Positions 51,794-60,721 of a DNA stretch of 64,000 bases are shown here, in pieces (positions within the stretch are counted from its first letter, which is position 1; every line of letters begins with the position of its first letter). A program made the translations under genes and the position numbers. Origin of the DNA: Sediminibacterium roseum. GTDB taxonomy: Bacteria; Bacteroidota; Bacteroidia; Chitinophagales; Chitinophagaceae. The notes under the pieces are model-generated. The model searched no databases. It was not told the origin of the DNA and saw nothing but the letters and a program-made list of their open reading frames with translations. The stretch is from assembly GCF_009939005.1 (NCBI RefSeq), contig NZ_JAACJS010000015.1, forward strand, positions 808,325 through 872,324. Reading direction: 5' to 3'.

Positions 51794-52881
51794 TGGTATT
51801 CGCGTTACTGGTTTCCGCACTTGTGCTGGCTGTTTTGGTCTTTATGAACAGCAGGCGTTTTGGCGCCATCGCAACAGGCGAACGGTTGAAACGCATCAAA
51901 CGATCCGCGCATTACAGGGAGGGAAGCTTCCAGAACCTGCACCATACACCCACCATGACAGAAGGTGTGCATTTTTTCAAGGTGCTGAAGGAATTTATTT
52001 TCGACAAAAGCAAAAGACTGGCACCTGCGCACCCGATCCCGTCGAAAAAAACAAACCTGCAAACAGCGGCGCCGGATGAGGATTTTCTTGTGTGGTTTGG
52101 CCATTCTTCTTATTACATGCAGGTTGATGGAAAGAAGATCCTGGTTGACCCTGTGTTAAGCGGCAATGCATCCCCGTTCTCTTTCACTACAAAAAGTTAC
52201 CCGGGAACAGATGTGTATTCAACGGATGATTTCCCGGAGATCGATTACCTCTTCATCACGCACGACCACTGGGATCACCTTGATTACCGCACCGTTCTTG
52301 CCTTAAAACCCAAGGTCAGAAAAATCATCACCGGTTTGGGAACGGGCGCGCATTTTGAGCGGTGGGGATTTGAAAAAAACACCATTGATGAATACGACTG
52401 GAACGATGTTGCGGAGCCCGACCCGGGTTTCGTTGTACACGCTTTGCCCGCAAGACATTTTTCGGGAAGGGGTTTAAAAAGAAACCAGGTATTGTGGATG
52501 TCGTTCGCACTGATCACTCCCACGAAAAGAATATACATTGGCGGCGACTCCGGGTACGACACGCATTTTGAAGAGATCGGGAAAAGCTATGGCCCGTTTG
52601 ACCTCGCGGTGCTTGAGTGTGGCCAATACAACCGCAACTGGAAATACATTCACATGATGCCGGAACAGACGGTTGCAGCGGCAATCGCGCTCCGCGCCGA
52701 AACACTATTGCCGGTGCATTGGGCAAAATTCAGTTTGAGCCAGCATGCCTGGGATGAGCCGATCATCCGCGCCACTGCCGAGGCCGCAAAAACGGGGCTG
52801 AAACTGGCGCACCCTATGATCGGGGCGAAATTGAACCTGGATGGGAACGGGTTGTTTGACCGCTGGTGGGAAAGCGTTTGA
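51793..52881 (+). CDS. MBL-fold metallo-hydrolase (NAPE-PLD/UlaG-like)
   Basis: This 363-residue protein has an N-terminal transmembrane segment (residues 1-17) and an MBL domain starting VWFGHSSYYMQVDGKKILVDPVLSG. The zinc motif is THDHWDHLD, with further ligands likely in GGDSGYDTHF and LPVHWAKF. The family includes N-acylphosphatidylethanolamine phospholipase D and UlaG lactonase. The ATG at 51793 overlaps the stop of the oxidoreductase gene (TAATG), which indicates translational coupling and perhaps a common pathway. Confidence 0.9.
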   Translation: MVFALLVSALVLAVLVFMNSRRFGAIATGERLKRIKRSAHYREGSFQNLHHTPTMTEGVHFFKVLKEFIFDKSKRLAPAHPIPSKKTNLQTAAPDEDFLVWFGHSSYYMQVDGKKILVDPVLSGNASPFSFTTKSYPGTDVYSTDDFPEIDYLFITHDHWDHLDYRTVLALKPKVRKIITGLGTGAHFERWGFEKNTIDEYDWNDVAEPDPGFVVHALPARHFSGRGLKRNQVLWMSFALITPTKRIYIGGDSGYDTHFEEIGKSYGPFDLAVLECGQYNRNWKYIHMMPEQTVAAAIALRAETLLPVHWAKFSLSQHAWDEPIIRATAEAAKTGLKLAHPMIGAKLNLDGNGLFDRWWESV

Positions 52882-52957
52882 TCTCTATCACACATCCTTC
52901 TTAACTTTTGTATATTTATCCCGGTTCCACTGTATTGCAACATACCACGCACTGCTT

Positions 52958-53974
52958 ATGCGACGGATCGTTTTTTATTTATGTGTTTTTGTACTGACTA
53001 CCACGGTTAGTCATGCCCAGCAAGTTGTTGCTGCGGTCAATCGGTTCATCAATACATTGAACAACGAACAAAAAGCAGGCACCCTTTTTCCTTTCGAGGG
53101 CGAAGAGCGCTATAACTTCCATTTTGTTCCGCGCGAAAGAAAGGGCCTTACGTTTAACGAGATGAACGATGTACAAAGAACAGCGGCGCTTAACCTGATG
53201 CGCACCTGTTTGAGCGACGGCGCCTTTCAAAAAACACAGGACATTATGCAGCTGGATGCTGTATTGAAGGAAATCGAAAAAAGAAAACCGGAGGATCATT
53301 ACCGCGATCCGGGCAACTATCATTTCTCTGTTTTTGGCGTTCCATCGGCTACAACCATTTGGGGTTGGCGTTTTGAAGGACATCACATCTCTTTCAATTT
53401 TTCGATGGACAAGATGAAAGTTGTGGCAGGCACGCCGGCATTTCTCGGCAGTAATCCCGCCGTGGTGCAGGATGGGCCCTACAAAGGCAAACAGGTATTA
53501 AAAGAAGAAACAGACGCGGGTTTCGGTTTGCTGAACACCTTAACGGCCGAACAACTTAAAAAAACGATCACCGATTCCATCGCACCGAAAGACATTGTTA
53601 CTTTCAACAACAGGAACATTGCAATGGCACAAAACACAGGCATAGGTTACGATGAACTGAGCGATGTGCAGAAGCAGTTGTTGCTGCAATTGATCGGTGT
53701 ATATGTTCATCGCTTTACAAAATTATTTGCAGACGATATGTTGCAAGAGATCCAGCGTGCTGGTCTTGCGAACATCCATTTTGCATGGGCGGGAAAGAAA
53801 CAGCCGGGCATCGGCAACCCGCATTATTACCGCGTTCAGGGGCCAACATTCATCATCGAATACGACAACACACAGAACAATGCAAACCATGTACATTCTG
53901 TATTGCGCGACCTGAAGCACGATTTCGGCGGAGATGAATTGCTCGAACATTACAAAACAGCACATACCAAATAA
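52958..53974 (+). CDS. DUF3500 domain protein, exported
   Basis: This 338-residue protein has a signal peptide (MRRIVFYLCVFVLTTTVSHAQ) and a DUF3500 domain, recognised by FEGHHISFNFSMDKMKVVAGTPAFLGSNPA and the C-terminal HVHSVLRDLKHDFGGDELLEHY. No activity is established for DUF3500. The ATG at 52958 was chosen, because the frame upstream would lack a signal peptide. It is followed after 7 bp by the ChaN-like gene, so the two probably form an operon. Confidence 0.88.
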   Translation: MRRIVFYLCVFVLTTTVSHAQQVVAAVNRFINTLNNEQKAGTLFPFEGEERYNFHFVPRERKGLTFNEMNDVQRTAALNLMRTCLSDGAFQKTQDIMQLDAVLKEIEKRKPEDHYRDPGNYHFSVFGVPSATTIWGWRFEGHHISFNFSMDKMKVVAGTPAFLGSNPAVVQDGPYKGKQVLKEETDAGFGLLNTLTAEQLKKTITDSIAPKDIVTFNNRNIAMAQNTGIGYDELSDVQKQLLLQLIGVYVHRFTKLFADDMLQEIQRAGLANIHFAWAGKKQPGIGNPHYYRVQGPTFIIEYDNTQNNANHVHSVLRDLKHDFGGDELLEHYKTAHTK

Positions 53975-53981
53975 CACGATC

Positions 53982-54836
53982 ATGAAAAAAGGTTTATTGT
54001 TTGTTCTTTCTGCATTATTGTTTACCTCGGTGATGGCGCAGCAGAAGCCCGCTTACATCCTGTACGATGCAAAAGGGAAAAAGGTGGGATATGATAAAAT
54101 GATCCGCATCCTGGGCAAAAAAGACATCGTATTGTTTGGCGAGTTTCACAACAACGCCATTGCGCACTGGCTCCAGCTTGAAGTAACCAAATCGCTGAAA
54201 GAAAAACGTGAGCTTGTATTGGGTGCGGAAATGTTTGAGCAGGACAACCAGGAGGCTCTTGATCTTTACCTGCAGGGAAAGATCAAGGCAAAAGCGCTTG
54301 ACTCGATGGCGCGGCTTTGGAAAAATTACCCGACCGATTATGCGCCGCTGGTAAATTTTGCAAAAGAAAACAACATCGCGTTCGCCGCCACCAATGTTCC
54401 GAGGAAATATGCAGCCATGATCTCAAAAGGGGGCTTTGAAGCGCTCGATACCATCCCCGCAACAGCAAAAGCATGGATCGCGCCACTGCCCATCGCCTAC
54501 GATGCAGAACTTCCCGGTTATAAAAAAATGATGGAAATGATGGCAGGACATGGAAGTCCCAATATGCCCAAAGCGCAGGCCATCAAAGACGCAACGATGG
54601 CGCATTTCATTCTTAAGTATTACAAACCTGGTAGCCTGTTCCTGCATTTCAACGGCGCCTATCATTCCGATAACTACGATGGCATCGTGTGGCACCTGAA
54701 AAACAAACAACCCGCACTCAGGTACGCTACCATCTCTACCGTATCGCAAAAAGACATCACCAAATTACTAGACGAGAACAAGGGGAAAGCGGATTATATC
54801 ATCTGCGTGGATGAGGATATGACGAATACGTATTGA
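53982..54836 (+). CDS. ChaN-like haem-binding uptake protein, exported
   Basis: This 284-residue protein has a signal peptide (MKKGLLFVLSALLFTSVMAQQ) and the ChaN/DUF399 domain. GEFHNNAIAHWLQLEV near residue 51 and LGAEMFEQDNQEAL match the conserved core, and LHFNGAYHSDNYDGIVWHL carries the conserved His. Campylobacter ChaN is a lipoprotein that binds haem and aids iron acquisition. It starts 7 bp after the DUF3500 gene. No haem transport genes are nearby except the unrelated TonB receptors 17 kb away. Confidence 0.85.
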   Translation: MKKGLLFVLSALLFTSVMAQQKPAYILYDAKGKKVGYDKMIRILGKKDIVLFGEFHNNAIAHWLQLEVTKSLKEKRELVLGAEMFEQDNQEALDLYLQGKIKAKALDSMARLWKNYPTDYAPLVNFAKENNIAFAATNVPRKYAAMISKGGFEALDTIPATAKAWIAPLPIAYDAELPGYKKMMEMMAGHGSPNMPKAQAIKDATMAHFILKYYKPGSLFLHFNGAYHSDNYDGIVWHLKNKQPALRYATISTVSQKDITKLLDENKGKADYIICVDEDMTNTY

Positions 54837-54952
54837 TGATCGCCGGCAGAATGAACCGCACAAATTGTCGATAACGAACGGTTGCTGCGATTCAGTTGCA
54901 CGCTCCTTACATTTCTCAAAAAAGCTTAACTTGTTTACGCAAAAACAACCTG

Positions 54953-55534
54953 ATGCTCCGAAAATATTTACTGGCCATGGTTATGATTGCGGGGTTGAGA
55001 AATGCTGCAAGCGGTCAATCAACCACGGTGGATTCTTATGCCAACCAGTTGCTCTTTGATGTTTTCAGGGAACAACCCCACCCTGCTGTTCAAGAGTTTC
55101 TAAAGTTGTACGTTCCGTCGTTGCTGGATAAAAGAACAACTGCAAGGGGAACGGAAAGCAGTTTCGATCTTGAAACACATGGTTTTGTTTTCCTGGAGCA
55201 CCCGTTTTTCAAAACCAATTTCAGGAACGGTAAACTTGAATTCGATTGCCGCAGGTACAAGAGTGTGCTGGGTGTGCAGGTAGACGATGTGCATCTCTGG
55301 TTCTATTTCGATACACAGGCAGATGGCGAAACCGCGTTCGGAAAGCTGATCGACACATTCAAACCGGCTAGCACAAAAAATTACATTCATACCGCGAACG
55401 GCTCAATGATCGCCGAGTTCACCGATACAAAAAACACAAAGGGTTTTGGGAAAGTACAGGTTTTACTAATGCCTGAAGACACAGACAAAACCAAATTCAA
55501 AATGCTGTTTTCGCTTGGCAACAACCTGCCCTGA
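54953..55534 (+). CDS. Exported protein of unknown function
   Basis: This 193-residue protein has a signal peptide (MLRKYLLAMVMIAGLRNAASG). I do not recognise a family. The mature part alternates predicted helix and strand, with LFDVFREQPHPAVQEFLKLY, then VDDVHLWFYFDTQADGETAFGKLID, which could be part of a small alpha/beta sandwich. The gene ends 1 bp from the convergent cmk stop codon. The start was taken at the ATG that gives the signal peptide. Confidence 0.65.
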   Translation: MLRKYLLAMVMIAGLRNAASGQSTTVDSYANQLLFDVFREQPHPAVQEFLKLYVPSLLDKRTTARGTESSFDLETHGFVFLEHPFFKTNFRNGKLEFDCRRYKSVLGVQVDDVHLWFYFDTQADGETAFGKLIDTFKPASTKNYIHTANGSMIAEFTDTKNTKGFGKVQVLLMPEDTDKTKFKMLFSLGNNLP

Positions 55535-55535
55535 C

Positions 55536-56216
55536 CTATTTCATTCTTTCTTTTGCCCATTGCAGGGCGAGTTCGAGTTGTTCTTCCCGTGTCATGTTTG
55601 AATTGTCGAGTTCAATGGCATCTGCTGCTTTGCGCAGCGGGCTGAATTCGCGGTTGCTGTCGATGTAATCGCGCATCTCAAGATTCGATTTCACTTCTTC
55701 GACGGTGATGGCAGGATTTTTTTCAAACAGTTCCTTGAACCTGCGTTCTACGCGAACGGCGGGATCTGCAGTTACAAATATCTTAAGTTCGGCATGGGGA
55801 AAAACAGTAGTGCCTATGTCGCGTCCGTCCATCACGATCCCTTTCTGCTTTCCCATCTGCTGCTGCTGCGCCACTGCAAACTCGCGCACTTCTTTGAGCG
55901 CAGACACTTCGCTCACGTTTTCACTAACCAGCATATCGCGTATGAGTGCCTCCACATTTTCGTCGTTGAGCAGCATATCGCTTTTACCGCTTCTTTCGTT
56001 GTATGAAAATTCGAGCGTGATCTCGCTGAGTGCTTTTTTTATTTCTTTGGGATCTTTCCAGTTGATGTGGTTCCGCAAAAAATACAGTGTGATCGCGCGG
56101 TACATGGCGCCGCTGTCTATAAATACATAATTCAATTCATTTGCCATCTGCCGCGCCAAAGTGCTCTTGCCGCAGGATGAATAACCGTCAAGTGTGATTA
56201 TGATCTTCTTACCCAT
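55536..56216 (-). CDS. cmk: Cytidylate kinase
   Basis: This 226-residue nucleotide kinase phosphorylates CMP and dCMP. The P-loop is LDGYSSCGKST at residues 9-19, DSGAMYRAITLY is the CMP-binding segment, and the lid region is VTADPAVRVERRFKE. ISLEMRD-like residues near the C-terminus (LEMRDYIDSNREFSPL) bind the monophosphate. The length is normal for the family. It is monocistronic. Confidence 0.96.
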   Translation of the reverse strand: MGKKIIITLDGYSSCGKSTLARQMANELNYVFIDSGAMYRAITLYFLRNHINWKDPKEIKKALSEITLEFSYNERSGKSDMLLNDENVEALIRDMLVSENVSEVSALKEVREFAVAQQQQMGKQKGIVMDGRDIGTTVFPHAELKIFVTADPAVRVERRFKELFEKNPAITVEEVKSNLEMRDYIDSNREFSPLRKAADAIELDNSNMTREEQLELALQWAKERMK

Positions 56217-56257
56217 GCAGCGAAAATACTGATGTTAACCATCAGGCGCTACTATTT

Positions 56258-56303
56258 TTAAAAAAAGCTGTACGCCCAAGCCAATGGCATGGGCTTACAG
56301 CTT
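56258..56303 (-). terminator. Intrinsic terminator after fasciclin gene
   Basis: AAGCTGTA pairs with TACAGCTT, with an inner GCCCA/TGGGC stem. On the minus strand a run of T residues follows. Confidence 0.75.
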
Positions 56304-56308
56304 GTGGT

Positions 56309-56851
56309 TTATTTTGGCATCAATACCGTATCTACCACATGGATCACCCCATTGCTCTGGTAAACATTTTTGATGGTAACCGTTGCGTTGCCGCCTTTTT
56401 CGTCGGTGAGAACGAGGTTATCGCCTTTCATCCAGGCCTTCAATGTTCCGCCTGCAACGGTTTTGAGGCTGGCCGATCCGCCACCTTCTTTTATCATTTT
56501 TGCGATGGCTGCCGCGTCCCATTTTCCCGCTACCACATGGTAGGTAAGCACCTTGGTAAGTGTGCCTTTGTTCTCGGGTTTGAGCAGCGTTTCAACCGTG
56601 CCGTTTGGCAACTTATCGAAAGCCATATTTGTTGGTGCAAACACCGTGAAGGGGCCCGTGCCCTGTAAAGTAGATACCAGTCCAGCCGCCTTAACAGCCG
56701 CTACCAGCGTGGTATGTTCCTTGGAATTTACTGCGTTCGATACAATGTCTTTTGTCGGATACATGGCCGCGCCACCAACGGTTACCGGCTCCTGCGCCAT
56801 TACTGCATTGAACAGGAATGCAGACACGAATAATACTGCGATCTTTTTCAT
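56309..56851 (-). CDS. Secreted fasciclin-domain protein
   Basis: This 180-residue protein has a signal peptide (MKKIAVLFVSAFLFNAVMAQ) and one fasciclin (FAS1) domain. The H1 motif TGPFTVFAPTNMAFDKLP and the C-terminal SNGVIHVVDTVLMP are both intact. FAS1 domains mediate cell-surface adhesion, and single-domain versions are common in Bacteroidota. The ATG at 56851 was chosen to give the signal peptide; the longer frame has no homologous content. Confidence 0.92.
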   Translation of the reverse strand: MKKIAVLFVSAFLFNAVMAQEPVTVGGAAMYPTKDIVSNAVNSKEHTTLVAAVKAAGLVSTLQGTGPFTVFAPTNMAFDKLPNGTVETLLKPENKGTLTKVLTYHVVAGKWDAAAIAKMIKEGGGSASLKTVAGGTLKAWMKGDNLVLTDEKGGNATVTIKNVYQSNGVIHVVDTVLMPK

Positions 56852-56990
56852 AGTTGTTGTGTTATCTGTTTTGAATTTGATTACAGATACACTTACGGCG
56901 GGCGGTGAAATCAGGTTTTTTATTTTAAAAAAACCATTTGGGAAGGAATCTCGTAGAGGCACTAAGCAGTAAGTACGGGAACATGATTGT

Positions 56991-57025
56991 GAAGAACGGA
57001 CAGGCGCTTGTTCTATCCGTTCTTC
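56991..57025 (-). terminator. Hairpin after the PaiB-like gene
   Basis: GAAGAACGGA (56991-57000) pairs with TCCGTTCTTC (57016-57025). There is no strong T-tract, so the terminator call is tentative. Confidence 0.45.
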
Positions 57026-57039
57026 ATACTTATTCCCGA

Positions 57040-57666
57040 TTATGCAAACAGTTTCTCTTTTCTTTTTTCCATTTCGGCTGCGATCGCTTTTTCGTTGGCG
57101 TCGCCCGCGCTTAGTTTGGAAACGATGTTGTCGAAACTTTCTTTGTCGCGGCCCTGGCTGAGTTTGAACACATGATCCATCGATGTGACCTTTATTTCAA
57201 ATGCTGAAATTGCCTTTACCATCCTGCTGATGTAATCCTGGGGAATGTGTTGGTAGGATGCCGCCGAATCTTCTTTTTCGTAAAAGGCGGTAAGTTCGTT
57301 CAGTAACCCGGGCAATTCGCTGTCGTCTAAAAAACGGAATTCACCTTTCGCATGAACGGTCATGTAGTTCCAGGTTGAGCCCTGCTGCGGATTGCTGTAC
57401 CAGCTTGCGCTTACATAACAATGAGGGCCGGTAAAAAGAACCAGCGCATTGCTGTTCTCCAGGAATGCCTTGTGGTGGTCGTTCCCTTTCATCATATGCC
57501 CGCGTAGATACAAAACGCCTTCGCGTTCTTCAAACAAAAACGGAACCTGTGTGGCAACGGGGCGCTGTTCGGCATCTACGCCCATCAGTATACCAAAAGG
57601 ATTTTGCCTGATGAAGTCGATCACTACGGCCGCATCTTTTTCTTTGTAGTAAGGTAAGTTGTACAT
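57040..57666 (-). CDS. PaiB-like FMN-binding protein
   Basis: This 208-residue protein belongs to the PaiB family, recognised by MYNLPYYKEKD at the start, LRGHMMKGNDHHKAFLENSNALVLFTGPHCYVS in the middle and VKAISAFEIKVT toward the end. In Bacillus PaiB was described as a negative regulator of sporulation and degradative enzymes; the fold is a split-barrel flavoprotein, and direct regulation is doubtful. The C-terminus is charged (EMEKRKEKLFA). Confidence 0.9.
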   Translation of the reverse strand: MYNLPYYKEKDAAVVIDFIRQNPFGILMGVDAEQRPVATQVPFLFEEREGVLYLRGHMMKGNDHHKAFLENSNALVLFTGPHCYVSASWYSNPQQGSTWNYMTVHAKGEFRFLDDSELPGLLNELTAFYEKEDSAASYQHIPQDYISRMVKAISAFEIKVTSMDHVFKLSQGRDKESFDNIVSKLSAGDANEKAIAAEMEKRKEKLFA

Positions 57667-57752
57667 GTGCCGAAGGTAAAAAGACTCTTCAAAAAAAATG
57701 AGTACTTTAATGATGAACGGGGTGTTGGGCGAGGTTGGGTAGGAAACGGAAA

Positions 57753-57813
57753 GGGTTAAAAAGATAAAAAGTCAAACGGTTTATCACCTCCTGATCTTTT
57801 ATCTTCTTAACCC
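57753..57813 (-). terminator. Long hairpin after mrp
   Basis: GGGTTAA plus AAGATAAAA pair with TTTTATCTT and TTAACCC across a 24-base loop region, just beyond the mrp stop on the minus strand. Confidence 0.55.
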
Positions 57814-57839
57814 CATGTTTTAGATTAGGCTCCCTGTTG

Positions 57840-58934
57840 CTATCCCACCACTTCCACCTGCCTGGTGGCCGGCATATCTGCATTTCGTATGGCGATGTTC
57901 CTTACGGCGGCTGAAACAAATGTTCTGAACGCCTCCTGGCTAACCAGGTCATCACCTATCATTGCGGGCACGCCATTGTCGCCACCCTCGCGGATGCTCT
58001 GTACGAGGGGGATCTGGCCCAGGAAAGGCAGGTCGTATTCATCTGCCAGCCTTTTGCCGCCTTCTTTACCAAAAAGGTAATATTTGTTGTCGGGCAGTTC
58101 TGCCGGGGTAAAGTAGGCCATGTTTTCAACAAGCCCGATGATGGGTACATTGATCTGCGCCTGGCCAAACATGGCAATCGCTTTTTTTGCATCGGCAAGC
58201 GCCACATTCTGCGGTGTGCTCACAATGACCACGCCGGTTACCGGTATGGTTTGCATTACGGTAAGCTGGATATCGCCTGTGCCGGGCGGCATATCGATCA
58301 CGAGGTAATCGAGTTCGCCCCAATCCACATCGGTGATGAATTGTTTGATCGCGCTGCTCGCCATCGGGCCGCGCCAGACCACGGCATTTTTTTCATCTAC
58401 CAGCAGCCCGATGCTGATCAGTTTGATGCCATATTTTTCAAGGGGAACGATGATGCCTTTGCCATTCACTTCCTTCATCATCGGTCTTGCGCCGCGCACG
58501 CCAAACATCATGGGAACACTCGGGCCATAGATATCCGCATCCATCAACCCTACCGATGCGCCGCCTTCGGCCAGTGCCAGAGCGAGATTGGAGGCGATGG
58601 TACTTTTTCCCACACCCCCTTTTCCACTCACCACCGCGATGATGTTCTTGACACCAGCAAGCACCTGCTGGTTGTCTTTGCGGTTGGTAGAAGTATTGGC
58701 CGTGAAATTGACATGCACCTTTGCCTCTTTGTTCACCAGTATTTTTACAGCGTTCTCACTGGCGTTGCGCATCATGTCTTTCATGGGGCAAGCCGGCGTG
58801 GTAAGTACGATGGTAAAGCTCACATCATTGCCTTCAATAACGATGTCTTTTACCATATTGAGCGTAACCAGGTCCTTACCCAGATCGGGCTCCTGGACGT
58901 TGCTGAGCGCCTTGAGAATGTCTGCTTCTGTCAT
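57840..58934 (-). CDS. mrp: Mrp/NBP35-type P-loop ATPase without CxxC
   Basis: This 364-residue protein has an N-terminal MIP18/DUF59 domain (residues 1-90) and a ParA-like ATPase domain with the deviant Walker A SGKGGVGKST at about residue 103. DMPPGTGDIQLT is the switch II region. Homologues carry and transfer [4Fe-4S] clusters via a C-terminal CxxC, but this sequence has only one Cys (in CPMKDMM), and the ENMAYFTPAELPDNKYYLFG segment lacks the pair. The ATG at 58934 was preferred to the preceding GTG. Confidence 0.93.
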   Translation of the reverse strand: MTEADILKALSNVQEPDLGKDLVTLNMVKDIVIEGNDVSFTIVLTTPACPMKDMMRNASENAVKILVNKEAKVHVNFTANTSTNRKDNQQVLAGVKNIIAVVSGKGGVGKSTIASNLALALAEGGASVGLMDADIYGPSVPMMFGVRGARPMMKEVNGKGIIVPLEKYGIKLISIGLLVDEKNAVVWRGPMASSAIKQFITDVDWGELDYLVIDMPPGTGDIQLTVMQTIPVTGVVIVSTPQNVALADAKKAIAMFGQAQINVPIIGLVENMAYFTPAELPDNKYYLFGKEGGKRLADEYDLPFLGQIPLVQSIREGGDNGVPAMIGDDLVSQEAFRTFVSAAVRNIAIRNADMPATRQVEVVG

Positions 58935-58968
58935 CACGAAAGTTTTTGTTAAAAAAGAAATCTGGCTG

Positions 58969-58976
58969 CAAAGTTA
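58969..58976 (-). promoter_or_regulatory. TAnnTTTG promoter element of mrp
   Basis: TAACTTTG on the minus strand is a perfect -7 element 34 nt upstream of the mrp start. Confidence 0.45.
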
Positions 58977-59067
58977 ACCGCTGGCAGCCTTACTTTGTTG
59001 GAATTTCCGGAATACGGAAGTGACTTTACCAACCGTTTTTTGCACAACTACCTGTATTTTTGAAAGA

Positions 59068-59715
59068 ATGAAGAAACCGCTACGATACATTTTACTGGGA
59101 ATCACTTTACTCGCACTTCAACAGGTGCGCTCACAGGAAAACAACCCGTACCGTGATTCCGTGGTTCAATTGTATGGTGTGGTGATGACGGCCGACAGTC
59201 TCCAGGGCATCCCTTCCTGTAGTGTGATCGTTGAAGGGAAGGGCCGGGGAACGGTAACCAGTTACGATGGTGTTTTTTCGATTGCCGTTCTGAAAGGCGA
59301 CAAGATCACGTTTTCGAGCGTGGGTTTTAAAGACAGGAGCATCCTTATTCCGCACAACCTTGAGGGCAACCAGTACAGCGTGATCCAGTTGCTGGTTACG
59401 GATACGGCCTATCTCCCGGCCACGATCCTCAAACCACGCCCCTCGCGCGAGCAGTTTGAGCGGGATTTTGTGAACGTAAAAATTTCGGATGATCTCTACG
59501 AGACTGCCCGCAAGAATACCGATGAGGCCACCCGCCGCATCCTCATCCGCAGCATGCCGGCCGATGGCCGCGAGGCGGTCAATTACCAGCTTCGCCAGCA
59601 GGCCACCAAGGCCTACTATTCCGGCCAGGTTCCCCCGATGAACATCCTCAACCCGGCAGCCTGGGCAGATTTTATACAGGCCTGGAAGCGCGGTGATTTC
59701 AAGAGCAAGAACTAG
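59068..59715 (+). CDS. Exported carboxypeptidase-like regulatory-domain protein
   Basis: This 215-residue protein has a signal peptide (MKKPLRYILLGITLLALQQVRSQ) and one carboxypeptidase-regulatory-like (CarboxypepD_reg) beta-sandwich, recognised by VVMTADSLQGIPSCSVIVEG, DGVFSIAVLKGDKITFSSVGF and DTAYLPATILKPRPS. The C-terminal part is helical (TRRILIRSMPADGREAVNYQLRQQA) and proline-rich. Similar proteins are common in Bacteroidota, usually of unknown function. The ATG at 59068 is chosen because it begins the signal peptide. Confidence 0.85.
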   Translation: MKKPLRYILLGITLLALQQVRSQENNPYRDSVVQLYGVVMTADSLQGIPSCSVIVEGKGRGTVTSYDGVFSIAVLKGDKITFSSVGFKDRSILIPHNLEGNQYSVIQLLVTDTAYLPATILKPRPSREQFERDFVNVKISDDLYETARKNTDEATRRILIRSMPADGREAVNYQLRQQATKAYYSGQVPPMNILNPAAWADFIQAWKRGDFKSKN

Positions 59716-59787
59716 AACGCCCGGAACCTGCCCGCAGCCGGGAAAAACTAACACCTAATAGCTTACCTTCGCGCTTCAAACAAGGTT

Positions 59788-60693
59788 ATGTCACTACAAA
59801 ACATCACGGTCATCGGCGCCGGTACAATGGGTAATGGAATTGCGCATGTGTTTGCGCAGCATGGGTTCAGGGTAATACTGGTGGATGTAAATGCCACACA
59901 GCTTGAAAAAGCAGTACAGACCATCGATAAAAACCTCGAGCGGCAGGTATCGAAAGGCGCGTTAACCGCAGAGCAGAAACAACAGGCGCTGGCCAATCTT
60001 TCAACCGAAACAGATCTCACCAAAGGCGCCGGCGGCGCAGACCTCGTGGTGGAGGCAGCAACGGAAAACATCGACCTCAAACTGAAAATATTCAGCCAGC
60101 TCGACGGCATCGCCCCTGCGGGCGCAATACTGGCGAGCAATACTTCCTCTATTTCCATTACCAGGATCGCCGCGGCCACCAAACGCCCCGGGTTGGTGAT
60201 CGGCATGCACTTTATGAACCCCGTGCCGGTGATGAAGCTTGTAGAGATCATCAATGGTTACGCAACCCAGGCAGAGGTAACGGAAAAGATCGTTGCCCTC
60301 AGCCAACAACTGGGGAAAATGCCCTGCGTGGTGAACGACTACCCCGGCTTCATCGCCAACCGCATATTGATGCCGATGATCAACGAAGCGATCTGCAGTT
60401 TATACGAAGGCGTTGCCGGCGTAGAAGCCATTGATACGGTGATGAAGCTTGGCATGGCCCACCCGATGGGCCCCCTGCAGTTGGCAGATTTCATCGGCCT
60501 CGATGTTTGCCTGAGTATCCTCAACGTATTACACAATGGTTTCGGCAACCCGAAATATGCACCTTGCCCATTGCTGGTTAATATGGTAACCGCCGGCAAA
60601 CTGGGCGTTAAATCGGGCGAAGGTTTTTATACCTACACGGCGGGAAGCAAAGAGCTGGTTGTGAGTAAACGGTTCAGCGGATCTGCGTTGTAA
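59788..60693 (+). CDS. 3-hydroxyacyl-CoA dehydrogenase (3-hydroxybutyryl-CoA type)
   Basis: This 301-residue NAD-dependent enzyme oxidises 3-hydroxybutyryl-CoA to acetoacetyl-CoA, or the reverse. The NAD loop is IGAGTMGNGIAHVFAQHG at residues 8-25. The catalytic His is in GMHFMNPVPVMKLVEII, and a conserved Asn/Glu environment is in NTSSISI. LGMAHPMGPLQLADFIGLDV marks the C-terminal helical domain. No fatty-acid oxidation genes flank it. It could serve butyrate-type metabolism or beta-oxidation. Confidence 0.93.
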   Translation: MSLQNITVIGAGTMGNGIAHVFAQHGFRVILVDVNATQLEKAVQTIDKNLERQVSKGALTAEQKQQALANLSTETDLTKGAGGADLVVEAATENIDLKLKIFSQLDGIAPAGAILASNTSSISITRIAAATKRPGLVIGMHFMNPVPVMKLVEIINGYATQAEVTEKIVALSQQLGKMPCVVNDYPGFIANRILMPMINEAICSLYEGVAGVEAIDTVMKLGMAHPMGPLQLADFIGLDVCLSILNVLHNGFGNPKYAPCPLLVNMVTAGKLGVKSGEGFYTYTAGSKELVVSKRFSGSAL

Positions 60694-60721
60694 TCGCTAT
60701 TTTTAAGGGCAACCAACGCTT

